Assembly (NCBI GenBank): GCA_030374805.1
Contig: JARGSG010000258.1
Coordinates: 62,001 to 126,000, forward strand
DNA length: 64,000 nt
Direction of reading: 5' to 3'
Source: Gracilaria gracilis
Taxonomy: Eukaryota > Rhodophyta > Florideophyceae > Gracilariales > Gracilariaceae
In this document: positions 42,260 to 52,934 of the stretch, piece after piece
Layout: each line of letters starts with the position of its first letter
How positions within the stretch are numbered: position 1 is the first letter of the stretch
The notes under the pieces: model-generated
What the model was told of the DNA's origin: nothing
Databases searched by the model: none
The model's input: the letters and a program-made list of their open reading frames with translations, nothing else
Position numbers and translations under genes: made by a program

Positions 42260-45010
42260 CTAAACGATTTCATCCGAATCTGTTTGTTCCGACCATCCCA
42301 GGTTCAAAGTTACAGGTCCCTCGCTCGTCCCATCCGAAACACCATCATCGTGAACACTAGATGCAGTATGAAGAGTATTAACATCACTACCATTCCGTGT
42401 AGTTTCTTCATCCTCATTACCGAACAGAATTGGAAAGACTTTGAACGCCTGTTGCGGCTTCCAATCATCCCATGCCCAACAGTAGTTGTTCTTGTCAACA
42501 TAATCTCTCCTCGCCTTGTGACAAATCTGGTATTTACAACTACATTCCAAATCCAGCTTTTTACTTGAACTTTTATCCGAATGTGACTTTTCACCTGAAC
42601 TTTTACCCGAATATGGTTCCAACTCTTCCTCCTCATAAGCGCAAAACAAGGTCTTCATGCATGCTTCAAACGCGTGAATCCATTTTGGCCATTGGAACAT
42701 TACTTCAGTCATGCGACTTTGTACTTCGGATGTGCTTTTCGTTCTCCATATCCGCTTCCTCCAGTTTGGCTCCGAGAGCCGATCAAATAGACAAGCTCCG
42801 TTGAATTTAACCTCTTCCTCTGGAATAATCATCATACGACAAATATACGAGTGGTACCATTCAAACTTAATCGAAACAACTAGAGAATTCCCCGGTGCGA
42901 CAGGCTTCACAAAGATATCTCTACTTCCATCGTCGCTATGTACTGTTCGTACGCTTAGGACCGGAAAAGCCAACATACACAACAACATTAACTGCACGTT
43001 ACCAGGTCCAACAGAACCGGCTTTTCCACATATTGAGTCCAACAAATATTTTTGACATTCCCATATGATTTGTTCTTCAACACTCCACCTGAATTCTTTG
43101 TCTTCGCCTTCACCTCTGCTAAGACGAATAAAAAAATCGTTTGGACTACCACTGTCGCTTTCGCACAACTTGGGAAATTCACGGCTTCCTAGAAATGAAA
43201 CAGTTTCTCCAGGTAGAACCCGATTCCATATTTCTGAAGAATCAATAGATTTGTAGTTCTCGTCATTATCAGTCCATTCTGCCAAGCAGATGCGGACCCT
43301 TTCCATGATGAATCCAATATATCGAATACATATTGGATGCTTTTCAGACTTCTGGAATGCGGGACGAACAAAAGCAGGAGGCAACAGAGCATTATCTCCC
43401 ATAGTAGGTGGCGAACTCGAGGGCAACTTCCACAAGTCCCAATACCATCGGCTAAATGAGCATTTTGGTTTGCGCGGGTACCGAAGAAGGTGACGTCGGT
43501 TCTTATACAGAGAGAATAGCTCTAGATAGTCGCCGTAGCCCAGCTCATTGAGTTCGATATACTCGTGTCCAATAGAAAACAAGTTTTCCAGGTGAGAAGT
43601 AAACTCTGACACTCGCTTCTCTGACCATTTGTAAAGTTGATCATTCGGATGCGCAGAATTATAGCCAAGTTTTTCAAATGCAAGCCTTTCATGTGTCGTT
43701 GTGTTAGCTGGTACTTCGGATTTCGTTGATAAAGGAAGCTCAATACTCTCTTCTGCATTTTGAACGATTCCGCTTCGTCTTGACGGCTCCGCCTCTGAAG
43801 GACCTGAATGCAAAAACATAACAAAGTTTTCTAAGTCAAATGCGGAAATGCTTTCAATGACACTCAAATAGCTGGGATGCAGTTCAAAGAATACGGGGTG
43901 CAGGCCATCAATTAGCCGCCTAATCTTTGACTCAAACCGCAAATACGAGTCGCACTCGCCCAATCCATTAGTCTGTTTTCTAAACGGTAGTAATTGCGTT
44001 TCCAGCCACTTCTTCTCCCAGAAGCGGGATCCTTCTCTGTACATGAGAATTCCTGACCATGCAGTAGAAGAGGTTAGCATATGTGCATGCTCAAGAAAGT
44101 TTGACGTCAAAACACCATTAACTTGTTCCTTCTTGTTCAGCACCTTCCGAATCGCGTGAGAGTGCTTCAACCATTCTATCCCAAACTGTGCCAAGAAAGG
44201 CACCATACATCGTATACATGATTCAGAAAAATATTTTGGAAGAATCCAAGTTTCCTCGCGCGTTTTACGCCTGGAAAACATATGCTTGAGGTGACCCATT
44301 GCAAGTGCGGGTGACTTAATGAGTTCTTTGAACGTTTTCGGCCAGCGCAATTCATCGAACAATTTTTCCCGGTTCAATAAAAAAGGAACGTCTGTGTCAA
44401 AGAACTCATTGTCTATTACGGAACTATTGATGTACATTCCTGCTGCCAGATTGTGCAACATACGATCTTCTTCACGCAACTTGCGGAATCGGTTATACTT
44501 GTCTCGAACGCGTTGGAGAATGATTGTCAACCGTGATCGTCTCAACTTCGACTGAAACTGTTCAATGTGCCGGAGCTCATAATTTTGTTCATGGAGGTAC
44601 TTGAGGCTCAGTTTGACCCACGCATGAACATGTCTTAGTTGATAAAGTCCCCAATATGTTCGATAGAAGTGAAAGGTCGATAGACAAAAAACAACTATAG
44701 CAGCACACATCTCCTTATAGTCGTTACCTTGCTTTTGAATCACGATATAAAATATGATATATCCAATTGTCGGAAATGAAAAATATAGCTGAGCACGCGC
44801 TTGGAAACGAAGGACCGCGATACTTTGCCAGCGCTCTGTGATCATATCAAACAAGCCCAGGAAGCCCCATGGTACGAAAACGGCAATGTACGCAAGGATG
44901 ATGAATAAGCGTTGCTCGGAACTATTGATAGGACAATCGTTATCCACCAGATTACAAATGGCTTCCTTCGAGGCGGTTGAAAGAATGTCGGTCGAGGGAT
45001 TCGTCGCCAT
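42260..45010 (-). CDS. 916-residue multi-pass membrane protein, family unknown
   Basis: The ATG at 45010 starts a polar N-terminus, followed by three hydrophobic segments near residues 34-54 (RLFIILAYIAVFVPWGFLGL), 75-91 (YFSFPTIGYIIFYIVI) and 100-121 (AAIVVFCLSTFHFY). The remaining 790 residues are mostly soluble, rich in aromatic and charged residues, with a possible membrane-associated stretch near VQLMLLCMLAFPVLSV. Near the C-terminus are an acidic patch, a Lys/Ser repeat (SGEKSHSDKSSSKK) and a small Cys cluster (LECSCKYQICHK), then an acidic tail. No domain is recognised. It is intronless and complete. A TATATAAG box lies 127 bp upstream and a double TACCGTTGGTA site about 350 bp upstream. 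Its stop lies about 55 bp beyond the NB-ARC fragment. Confidence 0.8.
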   Translation of the reverse strand: MATNPSTDILSTASKEAICNLVDNDCPINSSEQRLFIILAYIAVFVPWGFLGLFDMITERWQSIAVLRFQARAQLYFSFPTIGYIIFYIVIQKQGNDYKEMCAAIVVFCLSTFHFYRTYWGLYQLRHVHAWVKLSLKYLHEQNYELRHIEQFQSKLRRSRLTIILQRVRDKYNRFRKLREEDRMLHNLAAGMYINSSVIDNEFFDTDVPFLLNREKLFDELRWPKTFKELIKSPALAMGHLKHMFSRRKTREETWILPKYFSESCIRCMVPFLAQFGIEWLKHSHAIRKVLNKKEQVNGVLTSNFLEHAHMLTSSTAWSGILMYREGSRFWEKKWLETQLLPFRKQTNGLGECDSYLRFESKIRRLIDGLHPVFFELHPSYLSVIESISAFDLENFVMFLHSGPSEAEPSRRSGIVQNAEESIELPLSTKSEVPANTTTHERLAFEKLGYNSAHPNDQLYKWSEKRVSEFTSHLENLFSIGHEYIELNELGYGDYLELFSLYKNRRHLLRYPRKPKCSFSRWYWDLWKLPSSSPPTMGDNALLPPAFVRPAFQKSEKHPICIRYIGFIMERVRICLAEWTDNDENYKSIDSSEIWNRVLPGETVSFLGSREFPKLCESDSGSPNDFFIRLSRGEGEDKEFRWSVEEQIIWECQKYLLDSICGKAGSVGPGNVQLMLLCMLAFPVLSVRTVHSDDGSRDIFVKPVAPGNSLVVSIKFEWYHSYICRMMIIPEEEVKFNGACLFDRLSEPNWRKRIWRTKSTSEVQSRMTEVMFQWPKWIHAFEACMKTLFCAYEEEELEPYSGKSSGEKSHSDKSSSKKLDLECSCKYQICHKARRDYVDKNNYCWAWDDWKPQQAFKVFPILFGNEDEETTRNGSDVNTLHTASSVHDDGVSDGTSEGPVTLNLGWSEQTDSDEIV

Positions 45011-45136
45011 ATTGCAGCGAAACAGCTCGAAAGTGAAACTTGGCTGTGAATTCTTCTGTTGAGCAGGTAGTGATGGATGTGGTGGTGTACTTAAAGATGT
45101 GTGGATGGCGGTCGGTCACTTGGCCGCACATTGCAG

Positions 45137-45144
45137 CTTATATA
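45137..45144 (-). promoter_or_regulatory. TATA box of the 916-residue protein gene
   Basis: TATATAAG on the minus strand, 127 bp upstream of the ATG at 45010. Confidence 0.65.
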
Positions 45145-45352
45145 TACTCGAGCAGCAACAGGAATCTGAGTTGGCACATGGCAGGTCTCGCGACTCTGTT
45201 TCAGACACTACCGTCCCATCCCCAATAGCTCACTACCTTTGTACGTACAGAGGTCCATTTCAGTTCCAATCGGAGTTTACCAATCTTCAAACCCGTAGCA
45301 AAGTTGGTTTCAATTATCACCGATACCGCCGCAAAAAGACCATCCATAAGGT

Positions 45353-45372
45353 ACCAACGGTACCAACGGTAC
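45353..45372 (-). promoter_or_regulatory. Two overlapping TACCGTTGGTA motifs
   Basis: Two copies overlap by two bases (45353-45363 and 45362-45372), about 350 bp upstream of the 916-residue protein gene. This is the densest occurrence of the motif. Confidence 0.5.
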
Positions 45373-46079
45373 TATGATACTGTACGTGCGTTTCCTTTCG
45401 TAAGGTGCGCAGTGTGGCATGCAACCTTACGTGTACACGGTACTGAATTACAGGTGAATGGCTCCCAAAACCTCGTTACTGTTTTGGTTCAGTAGGCCAC
45501 GTGGGTGGTGGAGTGCGATATGCCAAATGGCAATGTATTCTACCTTCGTAGCAGGGACGTGCGGGAAAAGGCATATCGTGAACATGTAGTGGACTTTTGT
45601 AGCGTGACACGCCCGACTGTATTCAAGGCCGTGACTGCATTCGAGGACGAATGTCAGGCCATAGGTAACCAAGTACTGTATTTCTCTATTTCTTGTCAGT
45701 AACAGACCTTGTCCAGCCAAATATGTCCAACCTGTTGCGGGAAAAGGAACATTTCTTGCAACATCTCGAAAATGGTTTGCCTATAAGTTTTGCAGTTAAT
45801 GTGCAACCTGAATGAAACTAGCGTACTCCAGTGCGTTTTGTCTTTCTGCACTGGAGTACGCTAGTTCTGTCGAGTTTAAGAACTTGTTACGAAAGCTAGA
45901 GGCGTTCCAAATTTTGGTGGCACGGGAAAACCAACATCTTAAGATGTTAATAACGCCTTCGACATCTTCCGGACTGTGCAGACGTTACAGTGCAACTGAC
46001 AAAAAATGGGAAATGTAATTACTGTAAATTAACATTGCTGTTCGATGCTTCGCGTAAATCTGCCACACGGTAACCCTGT
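45373..46079. other. Intergenic, with a perfect hairpin
   Basis: A short frame at 45505-45702 has protein-like composition but no domain. The hairpin at 45816-45866 is listed separately. Confidence 0.4.
45816..45866. repeat. Perfect 19-bp inverted repeat with 13-base loop
   Basis: AACTAGCGTACTCCAGTGC at 45816-45834 is the exact reverse complement of 45848-45866. The loop is pyrimidine-rich. Confidence 0.9.
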
Positions 46080-46123
46080 TAACTTTCCACAACGCTCCGT
46101 GCCTATGTACAGGAATACGTTCA

Positions 46124-46193
46124 CATGCCGGCTAGCAGGGCACGAAAGGGCAAATACCGATTTCTGCCCTTACGATCTCTGCTAGCCGGCATG
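46124..46193. repeat. Foldback at the start of repeat R7, copy 1
   Basis: CATGCCGGCTAGCAG pairs with CTGCTAGCCGGCATG, with an inner stem GGGCA/TGCCC. The same structure is at 62395-62464. Confidence 0.88.
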
Positions 46194-46507
46194 ACAAAGT
46201 AAATTAGTCGCGTGAGGGAGTCCGTCCGCATTTCCGAAGGAAAACACTGATGCTGGTACTTTCAAAGTTCCTCTCTTCCGCTGGTTTGATGACTCAATTC
46301 ATGCCATGTCCTCAAAATGGATGCTTATTCGTCGAATGAATTGGTCGCCACGAACCAGCAAACCACACGAAATCGTAGCCCATACAGCAAGGATTCCATT
46401 CAAATGAGAACCTCCAAGCTAGACGAAAGCGAGACGAAAGTACAGTAGTAGCCACTTCATCAATGATGGTTTATTCAGCCTTTCACAAAACGAACGGGAC
46501 CGTTCGC

Positions 46508-46518
46508 TACCAACGGTA
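46508..46518 (-). promoter_or_regulatory. TACCGTTGGTA motif in repeat R7, copy 1
   Basis: Exact 11-mer, 17 bp upstream of the degenerate frame at 46535, next to the palindrome CGAACGGGACCGTTCG. Confidence 0.35.
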
Positions 46519-46534
46519 CCCCATGGAGGTGTGA

Positions 46535-47173
46535 ATGGGTGGGTGCATGGCTGCTGGACGTGAGGGAACGAGAAGAAATTCTAAACGTCTTGACCCAATC
46601 CAGGCCACCACGGGAGGAGATGGGTCCTCTTCGAAGAGCATTGGTACAAGGTTGTTTCGTGGTTCAGTGACGCCTGCTAAGTCTGCACCACCACTGGACT
46701 CAGAGGCAGTGAAATGGGTTGAAGTGGTAAGGGCTTGCGATGGAGCACTTGGGATGACTGCGAGATGGAACTGACAAAGCGCCAACAGAACGGAGTTCCA
46801 CGTCAGCGTCGGAGCCACCTGCCGAGTGTGGCGTCTGGAAATATTGTATCGTGGAAGATTGAGGAGGAGGGATTGGAGGCTCTGCAGAGGGAACAACAGT
46901 TGAAGCTGAAGCAGTGTTCGAAAAAGAAGGGCATGTTCGACGCTGTTTGGAAAGTTGGAGAGGCGGTGGAAAACGGTTTGGCAGTGTTGGTGGAGCGTGG
47001 GTGGAGAGGAGTGTTAGAAGTCTGGAAGTCGTTTTTTTTGCTGTGGTCGCAAATTCTACGACGCGACGCGACTCGACTCGAAACTGTATCGCCATTCTTG
47101 ATGGCAGTAACCTACGTCGTCCAATGCATTTTGGCTCATGTCGTACGCTACGTGTCTTGCGGTACAAAACAAT
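46535..47173 (+). pseudogene. Degenerate relative of the 24.2-kb protein (copy 1)
   Basis: From the ATG at 46535 the frame encodes KRLDPIQ, IGTRLFRGSVTPAKSAPP and EAVKWVE, then shifts near 46733, where one T is missing relative to copy 2. The next frame continues LPSVASGNIVSWKIEEEGL and KVGEAVENGLAVLVERGW to 47173. These match the C-terminal half of the 24.2-kb protein in order; the N-terminal half is absent. This copy is one base from an open frame of about 210 residues. Confidence 0.85.
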
Positions 47174-47712
47174 GAGAGTAGGAACCCAGCATTCAGGAAG
47201 ACCATGGAAGGACGGAAAGGTGTTATGTACATGTACACTACGTGCTGAATTCGAACAATTGAGGACAAAGCCATAGCCATGGATATGGTCTCACAAGGAC
47301 GCAGGTTTATCTTGCAACGGCATTGCCAAAGTCATGAGTGAGCTGTTATGAGTGAGCTGTCTGCGGCACGGTTTGATGATCAGCTAAAACTTGTGTTGCA
47401 CGTGCACTTCTGCGTTGCAGTTTGGTTGACGGGTCCAAAGAGAGTTACCGTTGTGTATGGACCAGTGGAGCAAACTTCCGCTCCCCATCTCAAATGATTA
47501 GAACTTCTCGGCAGTCCACCCAAGGCTTTCGAGTGGCGTATGTATAGGGTGCTGTTAAAGAAGGAGCACCAACACGAAACTGAACAAATGAGTACATACA
47601 CATGGGTGGCTGGGTAGCACTTCCCACGTATCCTTTTCCTGTTCTGGGATAGCGCTTACCTCATTACTTGTACTGCCAAGTGAACATGTTCCATGGAACA
47701 TTCAATGTGTAG

Positions 47713-47979
47713 ATATGCGGTGGGTTACAGCAACCCACCACCTCCAAAGATCTAATCATTAACTGTGGGCACCACATATCTTACAGATCTGTGCAGCTCA
47801 CCAAACTCTGGATTTCTCAGAAACACCCAAGGTTCCAGGCACTTGATGGCTGTACGAATTGAAGTCCGTTATGCCAAACACAGAATACAGGCTGTGAATC
47901 TGGGAGTCCGTTGTTTTCTAACTACAAGGGTACGACTGTATCACAAGTAATGATGATTCTGTGTCCTCTCTAAACCCCG
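47713..47979. other. Short spacer before the glycine-rich gene
   Basis: Nothing recognised. Confidence 0.4.
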
Positions 47980-47988
47980 TATATAAAG
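47980..47988 (+). promoter_or_regulatory. TATA box of the glycine-rich protein gene
   Basis: TATATAAAG, 112 bp upstream of the ATG at 48092. It is followed by a C-rich, G-poor leader (CACCAACACCCCAACC). Confidence 0.8.
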
Positions 47989-48091
47989 CAGACCCTATCC
48001 TACATTCATTAGAGCTTCTACACCAACACCCCAACCTCATCGACATCGACTTCCAAGCACTGCAACAAAAGTCTTTTCTCCCACCTCAACC

Positions 48092-48781
48092 ATGAAGTTC
48101 ATCCTCGCTTTCGCTCTTTCTGTTTGCGTTTCGCATGCCACTGTCGTTCCATCTATCCATCAGAAGGGAGGAAACGGAGGTCGAGGAGGAGATGGTATCA
48201 TAATGGGGGATTTTGCAATTGGCGGATATGGAGGTGCGGGAGGGAATGGGGGTCTGGGTGGTGGGAACGGAGGAGATGGAGGAAACGGTATTCTAAGTGG
48301 TGACTATGGAATCGGGGGAATCGGTGGGGTAGGAGGAAGAGGTGGAGACGCGATTCTGTTGGGAGACGGAGGCAAAGGAGGAAACGGTGGAGCGGGAGCG
48401 CTTTATGGAGACTATGGATATGGTGGGTTTGGTGGCGCCGGTGGTGATGGTGGTAACGGGGGTTTTTTCCTGGGGAGCGGAGGTAGCGGTGGAAATGGAG
48501 GCTCCGGATTGTTGGTCGGGAACGATGGAATTGGAGGATTTGGAGGGGAAGGAGGTAACGGGGGCGATGCGTTGTTTGGGTTTGGAGGGAATGGTGGGAA
48601 TGGCGGGGTAGGAGCGCTGTACGGGGACTTTGGGTTAGGCGGAATTGGTGGGTATGGTGGAGATGGAGGCAATGGATATGTTGGAGGCAATGGAGGAAAT
48701 GGTGGCGTCGGACAGCTTGTTGGAGCGTCTGGTATTGGGGGTGCGGGTGGCGCTGGTGGCGCGGGCGGTGACCAGGTCTAA
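48092..48781 (+). CDS. Secreted glycine-rich repeat protein
   Basis: 229 residues: a signal peptide ([16 protein letters not shown]) and then almost entirely (GGxGG)n sequence interrupted at regular intervals by short motifs such as GDYGIGG, GDYGYGG and GDFGLGG. Asn, Asp, Ala and bulky aromatic residues punctuate the repeats. There are no cysteines in the mature part. Such sequences are typical of extracellular matrix or cell-wall structural proteins in plants, algae and animals. A structural wall or cuticle role is inference. The strong TATA box and short leader suggest high expression. The ordered spacing of GD(Y/F)(G/A) blocks suggests a beta-roll or fibre-like repeat rather than random low complexity. 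Confidence 0.88.
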   Translation: MKFILAFALSVCVSHATVVPSIHQKGGNGGRGGDGIIMGDFAIGGYGGAGGNGGLGGGNGGDGGNGILSGDYGIGGIGGVGGRGGDAILLGDGGKGGNGGAGALYGDYGYGGFGGAGGDGGNGGFFLGSGGSGGNGGSGLLVGNDGIGGFGGEGGNGGDALFGFGGNGGNGGVGALYGDFGLGGIGGYGGDGGNGYVGGNGGNGGVGQLVGASGIGGAGGAGGAGGDQV

Positions 48782-48794
48782 TGAATGACGCCAA

Positions 48795-48990
48795 ATGAAG
48801 AAGTGTACCTTGCCGCTTCACATAAGTTACTGGCAGCAGAAGTCGTGCAAGTGCCCTTTCTCGGAAACTTTGAATCTGCAACTCTACTACTACGGGAATC
48901 TAGCTCCAACAGATGAACCCTATTAGACTTTTGGATAGAATTGGGTCGTCTCAGCATTTGGTGGGACAAGTCGTTGTAAACCCACTTAGC
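48795..48990 (-). repeat. Diverged repeat R8, copy 2
   Basis: Starts 14 bp after the glycine-rich gene stop and aligns with 33080-33310. Confidence 0.55.
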
Positions 48991-51031
48991 TAATTGAGGA
49001 GCTGAACCACACCTTTCCTAAACCGTACACCTTTGACTAATATCGATCAAAGGGTTTTCTCACGAACCCCAAGTGTATATCTAAGCTGTTAGGAAATCAG
49101 ATCATGGTAGTTTGGATCTTTCCAAGAACCTAATCACCGCCGTAACAAAGCACCTAACCTCGACAAGGACGAGAACCGCCCGGGACCGAGATCTTATCAT
49201 CACATGAGACCGCAACATTTGCAACTCACATGGCGATATTCAATACAGCTGCCGGACAAGCATGCCCAACACAGACACCGAACTTCTCCTGCTATACACA
49301 GAAAATGAAAGTCAGAACGCTGTGTAATGTTACATTCAGGGTACGGTAACCGTTTCGAAGGCATTTGGCGTGGGGACACCGATTTCCTGGACGTGCACTG
49401 CAAAAATTTCGAGTCCCTTTACATGCCGCAGAAGTAACGTAGCCGGAGACGCCCTCCCGAAGAGCTCTAACTTTAGGATGTCTGCTAGTTGCTATGGTCC
49501 TTGCTCGTACGTCCATGGTGAAGTACCAACTCCACATAGCTTGTTGCGTTACAATGCCTGTTCATTCGGAAATGAGGCAGGGAACAGTTGACCAATTGAG
49601 AATACTCCAGAATTACAACGTCTTCCACTAGAATGACGGTGTAAGATAACCATAAGTTGGACATGACGGAGACGGGGTCTTTGGGGTAAGCACTCCCGGC
49701 TCGTAGTCTAAATGAATGATCAGATGATACTGATCATCATGATATGTACACTGATGATTGTTTGATAACTCATCAACCAGATTGAGCTAGTTAGCTATGT
49801 CATGTACGCCCTTCTTCTTTATTATGGTCAGCCGCCCCTGATTTCGAGGCGGCAGTAGTTCCATCTAGAGATAGTTCTCTCTCTTAAAGAAGGCCAAAAA
49901 CTGTGACGGCCATTCCTTAATCATATTTAACAACGACTTGTCTTTTCGTTCTCTAACCGTCGGTAGAACAGCGCGTCGAGCTGCATGTACGCCCCTTTCT
50001 TCTTCTTTGCTATGGTCGGTCGTTCCATTGGGTCCGATAGAAGGTAAAATTTGCCCTTACAAGTGATGCAACAAGGGTATCTAGCTAGCGAGCGATCTAC
50101 CCTTTATCTGCAGAAGATCTAATCTTTTTTCGTCCCATCGGCGTAATATAAATGTATATATCCATCTCTGGTGCTGAGAAGCATTGAAGATAAGGAAATC
50201 AGGAGCAAAAACGTTGTCCCATTCCTGTTCCCGGCCTTGGAGACTTTCTTCAACTACTGTACCAAGGGTAGCGTCTCATTTTGAAACCAATTGCAGGTAA
50301 AAGCAGTCTCCACATTGAATGTCATGGAAATGTGTGGAACAACTTCAGCTTTCAGAGGGTTAAGGGTTTAAAATAGGTCTCTGTATTCCTCGTATCTAGC
50401 AACGGACCTGGTTTCTGAATCTCATGACCAAAGAAAAATTCGTGACAGAAAGTCGAACAAATCAACGTGTTCATCATGATATGTTGGGATTTTTCTCGGT
50501 AACGACCGGTTGCAACACATAGACAACGACAATCATTGTGATAAATGCTGTTGATAACTGTGAGCCGGTGAGTCCATTTCTCCATTACGCGCCGGGGTTA
50601 ATCGAAAGCCAACCACTTAAGAGGTTAGGGCCACGCTTGTCTTACCAATCTGTTGTGTAGAATTTGGTACTACGCTCAACAACAATAAAGCAATTATTGC
50701 TTCGGAAGCACGGTGCTTTCGAGGCAATTGTTAACTTTACACAGCTTTAAACCTGTATTCTATACATCATTGTACCTTGGTATATTTTGTATGATACGCC
50801 ATTGTGGGAGCCTCCATTCCTTGTTGCCGCCAAATCGAACAAATTGTTTCTACTACACGACAGATTACGAGTATGTAAAGCTGCGATGATCATCATAAAC
50901 TGTTCGTTTTGATTCTTTTCCCCTCTGCCCATCGCAAGAAAAATCCGTTGATCAGCTTCTCTTGATCTCGCTGGCTGATAGACTCATCTCAAAGAACTCG
51001 CACTCGCCATCACCGTTTCCACTGGTTTGCA
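48991..51031. other. Two-kilobase intergenic stretch
   Basis: A short imperfect repeat (ATGTACGCCC followed by TTCTTCTTT and ATGGTC) occurs near 49802 and 49986, and an AT-rich inverted stretch (GATGATACTGATCATCAT) near 49720-49745. No gene or RNA is supported. Confidence 0.45.
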
Positions 51032-51754
51032 ATGAATAGGAGAACGGCTGCGTTAATCTCATTCATCCTCATTCATCTCATCACTGTACCTGTGCGATCA
51101 ACTCCGATTTCTCCTGGAAAGATTGACAATGGCGATGTACTTGGTGTCCATTCTCCGGGCACCTCCATCTTAGCTGAAGTGCAGAGGAATGGCAAGAAGA
51201 GCGATACAAGACGAAACAGCGACAGTCTCGATGCAGACCTTTTCCCAAAGAATTTCCAAGAGTCTTCTACATCAATCACGATAACATGCAATCAAGACTT
51301 ATGCGTCTCAGAACACCAGGAAGAATACGCATGCAACACTGCCAAGCCAAAAAACGAGAACACATTGCTGCTGATGTTTGCAAGCAGTGGAGATAACGTT
51401 AGTAGAGTTGTGGAGTATCAGGCGATCATCCCCAAATCCGAAGGATCTCCAATTGCGGTTGCGTGGACATCCGCGCGCAATATCGCTGCTCCAACCACGT
51501 GCACCCGTCTCTCACCCGCTTTGCCCAACAGCCCAAAGCCGGTAGAGGAAGCGGAATTGCTGCTTGGCAACGGACAGACAACGGGGTTTGATCTAACTCA
51601 ATTTGGTCAACAACTTGCTAACACAGGTGTACTATCAGGGGGTAATGGCGGGGCGGGGAGGCCGTTTGGAAGTTGTTGCGGTGGTTGCTCGTTCTCCAAG
51701 GGGAATCGGCCACCTGGGTTCTCGTGCTGCAGAGGGTGTTCCTTGGTCCGATAA
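51032..51754 (+). CDS. Secreted CCxxC...CCxxC family protein, member 2
   Basis: 240 residues with a signal peptide (MNRRTAALISFILIHLITVP, cleavage near VRSTP). A charged, Ser-rich spacer is followed by the core C-x4-C-x9-C (ITCNQDLCVSEHQEEYAC), a beta-rich stretch and a Cys in APTTC. The end has a Gly-rich linker and CCGGC-x12-CCRGC. Every conserved Cys of the 11.3-kb protein is present at similar spacing, but the 33-residue repeats are absent. It lies tail-to-tail with member 3 (52935-53451), about 1.2 kb apart, which suggests a local inverted duplication. No TATA box is evident at the usual distance; GTATGTAAAG near 50871 is the nearest. Function unknown. Confidence 0.85.
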   Translation: MNRRTAALISFILIHLITVPVRSTPISPGKIDNGDVLGVHSPGTSILAEVQRNGKKSDTRRNSDSLDADLFPKNFQESSTSITITCNQDLCVSEHQEEYACNTAKPKNENTLLLMFASSGDNVSRVVEYQAIIPKSEGSPIAVAWTSARNIAAPTTCTRLSPALPNSPKPVEEAELLLGNGQTTGFDLTQFGQQLANTGVLSGGNGGAGRPFGSCCGGCSFSKGNRPPGFSCCRGCSLVR

Positions 51755-51949
51755 ACCTTGCGCTATTGTACCTACGGCTCTAAAGTGAAACCGAGCATTG
51801 CACTGGACAATAAGTGATGCAGGGAACGAGCGCACTGCCATCACGACATTAATGTCGGATGACGTATTAAAAGAAGGGTGTTCAACACTCTGTGATCCGG
51901 GTTGAGAATGCGAACTAAAATAGATACCCTTTATTCATCACTATCGCAA

Positions 51950-52130
51950 CACTCTCGGAAGATCTTTTAGTTTTGGTAAAGCGAGAGACACAGAGCGGGT
52001 ACCTACCCATAGTGCTCTGCTGCTCCGTACGGCACAACCGTACGCGTTCAGTGTGTCCGACAAGGACAGCACTGCCCCCGTCCCAAATGCGATAATCGTC
52101 CGATTTGAGCCGCTCTATTGCATGACATAA
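51950..52130 (+). repeat. Repeat family R1, short copy
   Basis: GAGACACAGAGCGGG, TGCTCTGCTGCT and CGTTCAGTGTG follow the order of copies A and B. Confidence 0.6.
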
Positions 52131-52145
52131 ATTCAAATTAGAACG

Positions 52146-52802
52146 TCAGTTGCATCTCAAAGAGTAACAGTCTGGTTGAGCGTAGCGATCATCACCATTA
52201 AAACTCTCGTAGCGCCAAAAAAAAACCACGTGGGCAAAACAAAAAAGGGCCAGAAACGAAAGAAAAAGGTATGAGATCCTTGCTTCGCTGCAACCATTTG
52301 CATCACTCAGCATTGTCTGTAAACCAAAAGATAGAGACAACATGTAATAAGATAGAGTTAGAGGTAAGTAATGGAATGTGTGTTGAGAAGTAGAGCTTTG
52401 TAAAATAATATGCGACAGGCCACCAACCGGTACATGCAGAAGTAGTTCCATTTTGCCGCTCGCTTGACAATGGAGAGCTGGGCTGCTTGGTTCCTTGTTG
52501 CCACGTGCGCGCATAATAGATAGACTGGATAGCCCTCGTTGGCCAACTTGCCAAACGTGGGCGACCGAACAGCGATTTGCGCTTGTTCGACGAGCTTCCC
52601 CCTCAACCACACTTGTCTGGCCTTGTTTCCCGTGCAGTTGGTGCTTCGAAGACATAGCAAAAAGAAGGGAATGTACAGTACGCAAGTCTTGCAAATTGTG
52701 CCTCCACTTCTGGGCCACTTGGCTCGCGGTTGACGTGGTGAACTGAAGTTTATTTGATGCTCGATTCTTCAACAGTGTTAGAGAAAGTGTTAACAGGGAC
52801 AT
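52146..52802 (-). CDS. Doubtful 218-residue frame
   Basis: A long open frame from an ATG at 52802 with Ser/Leu-rich, unpatterned composition and one hydrophobic stretch near the end (YLFLSFLALFCFAHVVFFW). There is no domain, promoter or related copy. Length alone makes it notable; it may be a chance frame. Confidence 0.25.
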   Translation of the reverse strand: MSLLTLSLTLLKNRASNKLQFTTSTASQVAQKWRHNLQDLRTVHSLLFAMSSKHQLHGKQGQTSVVEGEARRTSANRCSVAHVWQVGQRGLSSLSIMRARGNKEPSSPALHCQASGKMELLLHVPVGGLSHIILQSSTSQHTFHYLPLTLSYYMLSLSFGLQTMLSDANGCSEARISYLFLSFLALFCFAHVVFFWRYESFNGDDRYAQPDCYSLRCN

Positions 52803-52934
52803 TCATTTCCCACAATCTCTTGCAAACCAGGAAGATAACTGTTTTACAAATAGAATATCGTTTGGTTTGCCGAGTCACATTTTGCCTCCGTGTACACAAT
52901 TAAGCGGTCGAGTACACAATATCAAGCTTCACTT

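Larger units (their letters stand above)
46080..47712 (+). repeat. Large dispersed repeat R7, copy 1 (1.65 kb)
   Basis: Highly similar (well above 90% by eye) and colinear with 62349-64000. It opens with a foldback hairpin and contains a degenerate relative of the 24.2-kb protein. Copy 2 reaches the window edge, so the right boundary is known only from this side (similarity to at least GAACATGTTCCATGGAACAT). Confidence 0.92.

Noticed and set aside
48198-48881. 227-residue minus frame opposite the glycine-rich gene
   Set aside because: The complement of Gly codons gives Pro/His/Arg-rich nonsense; there is no start context or TATA box on that strand.
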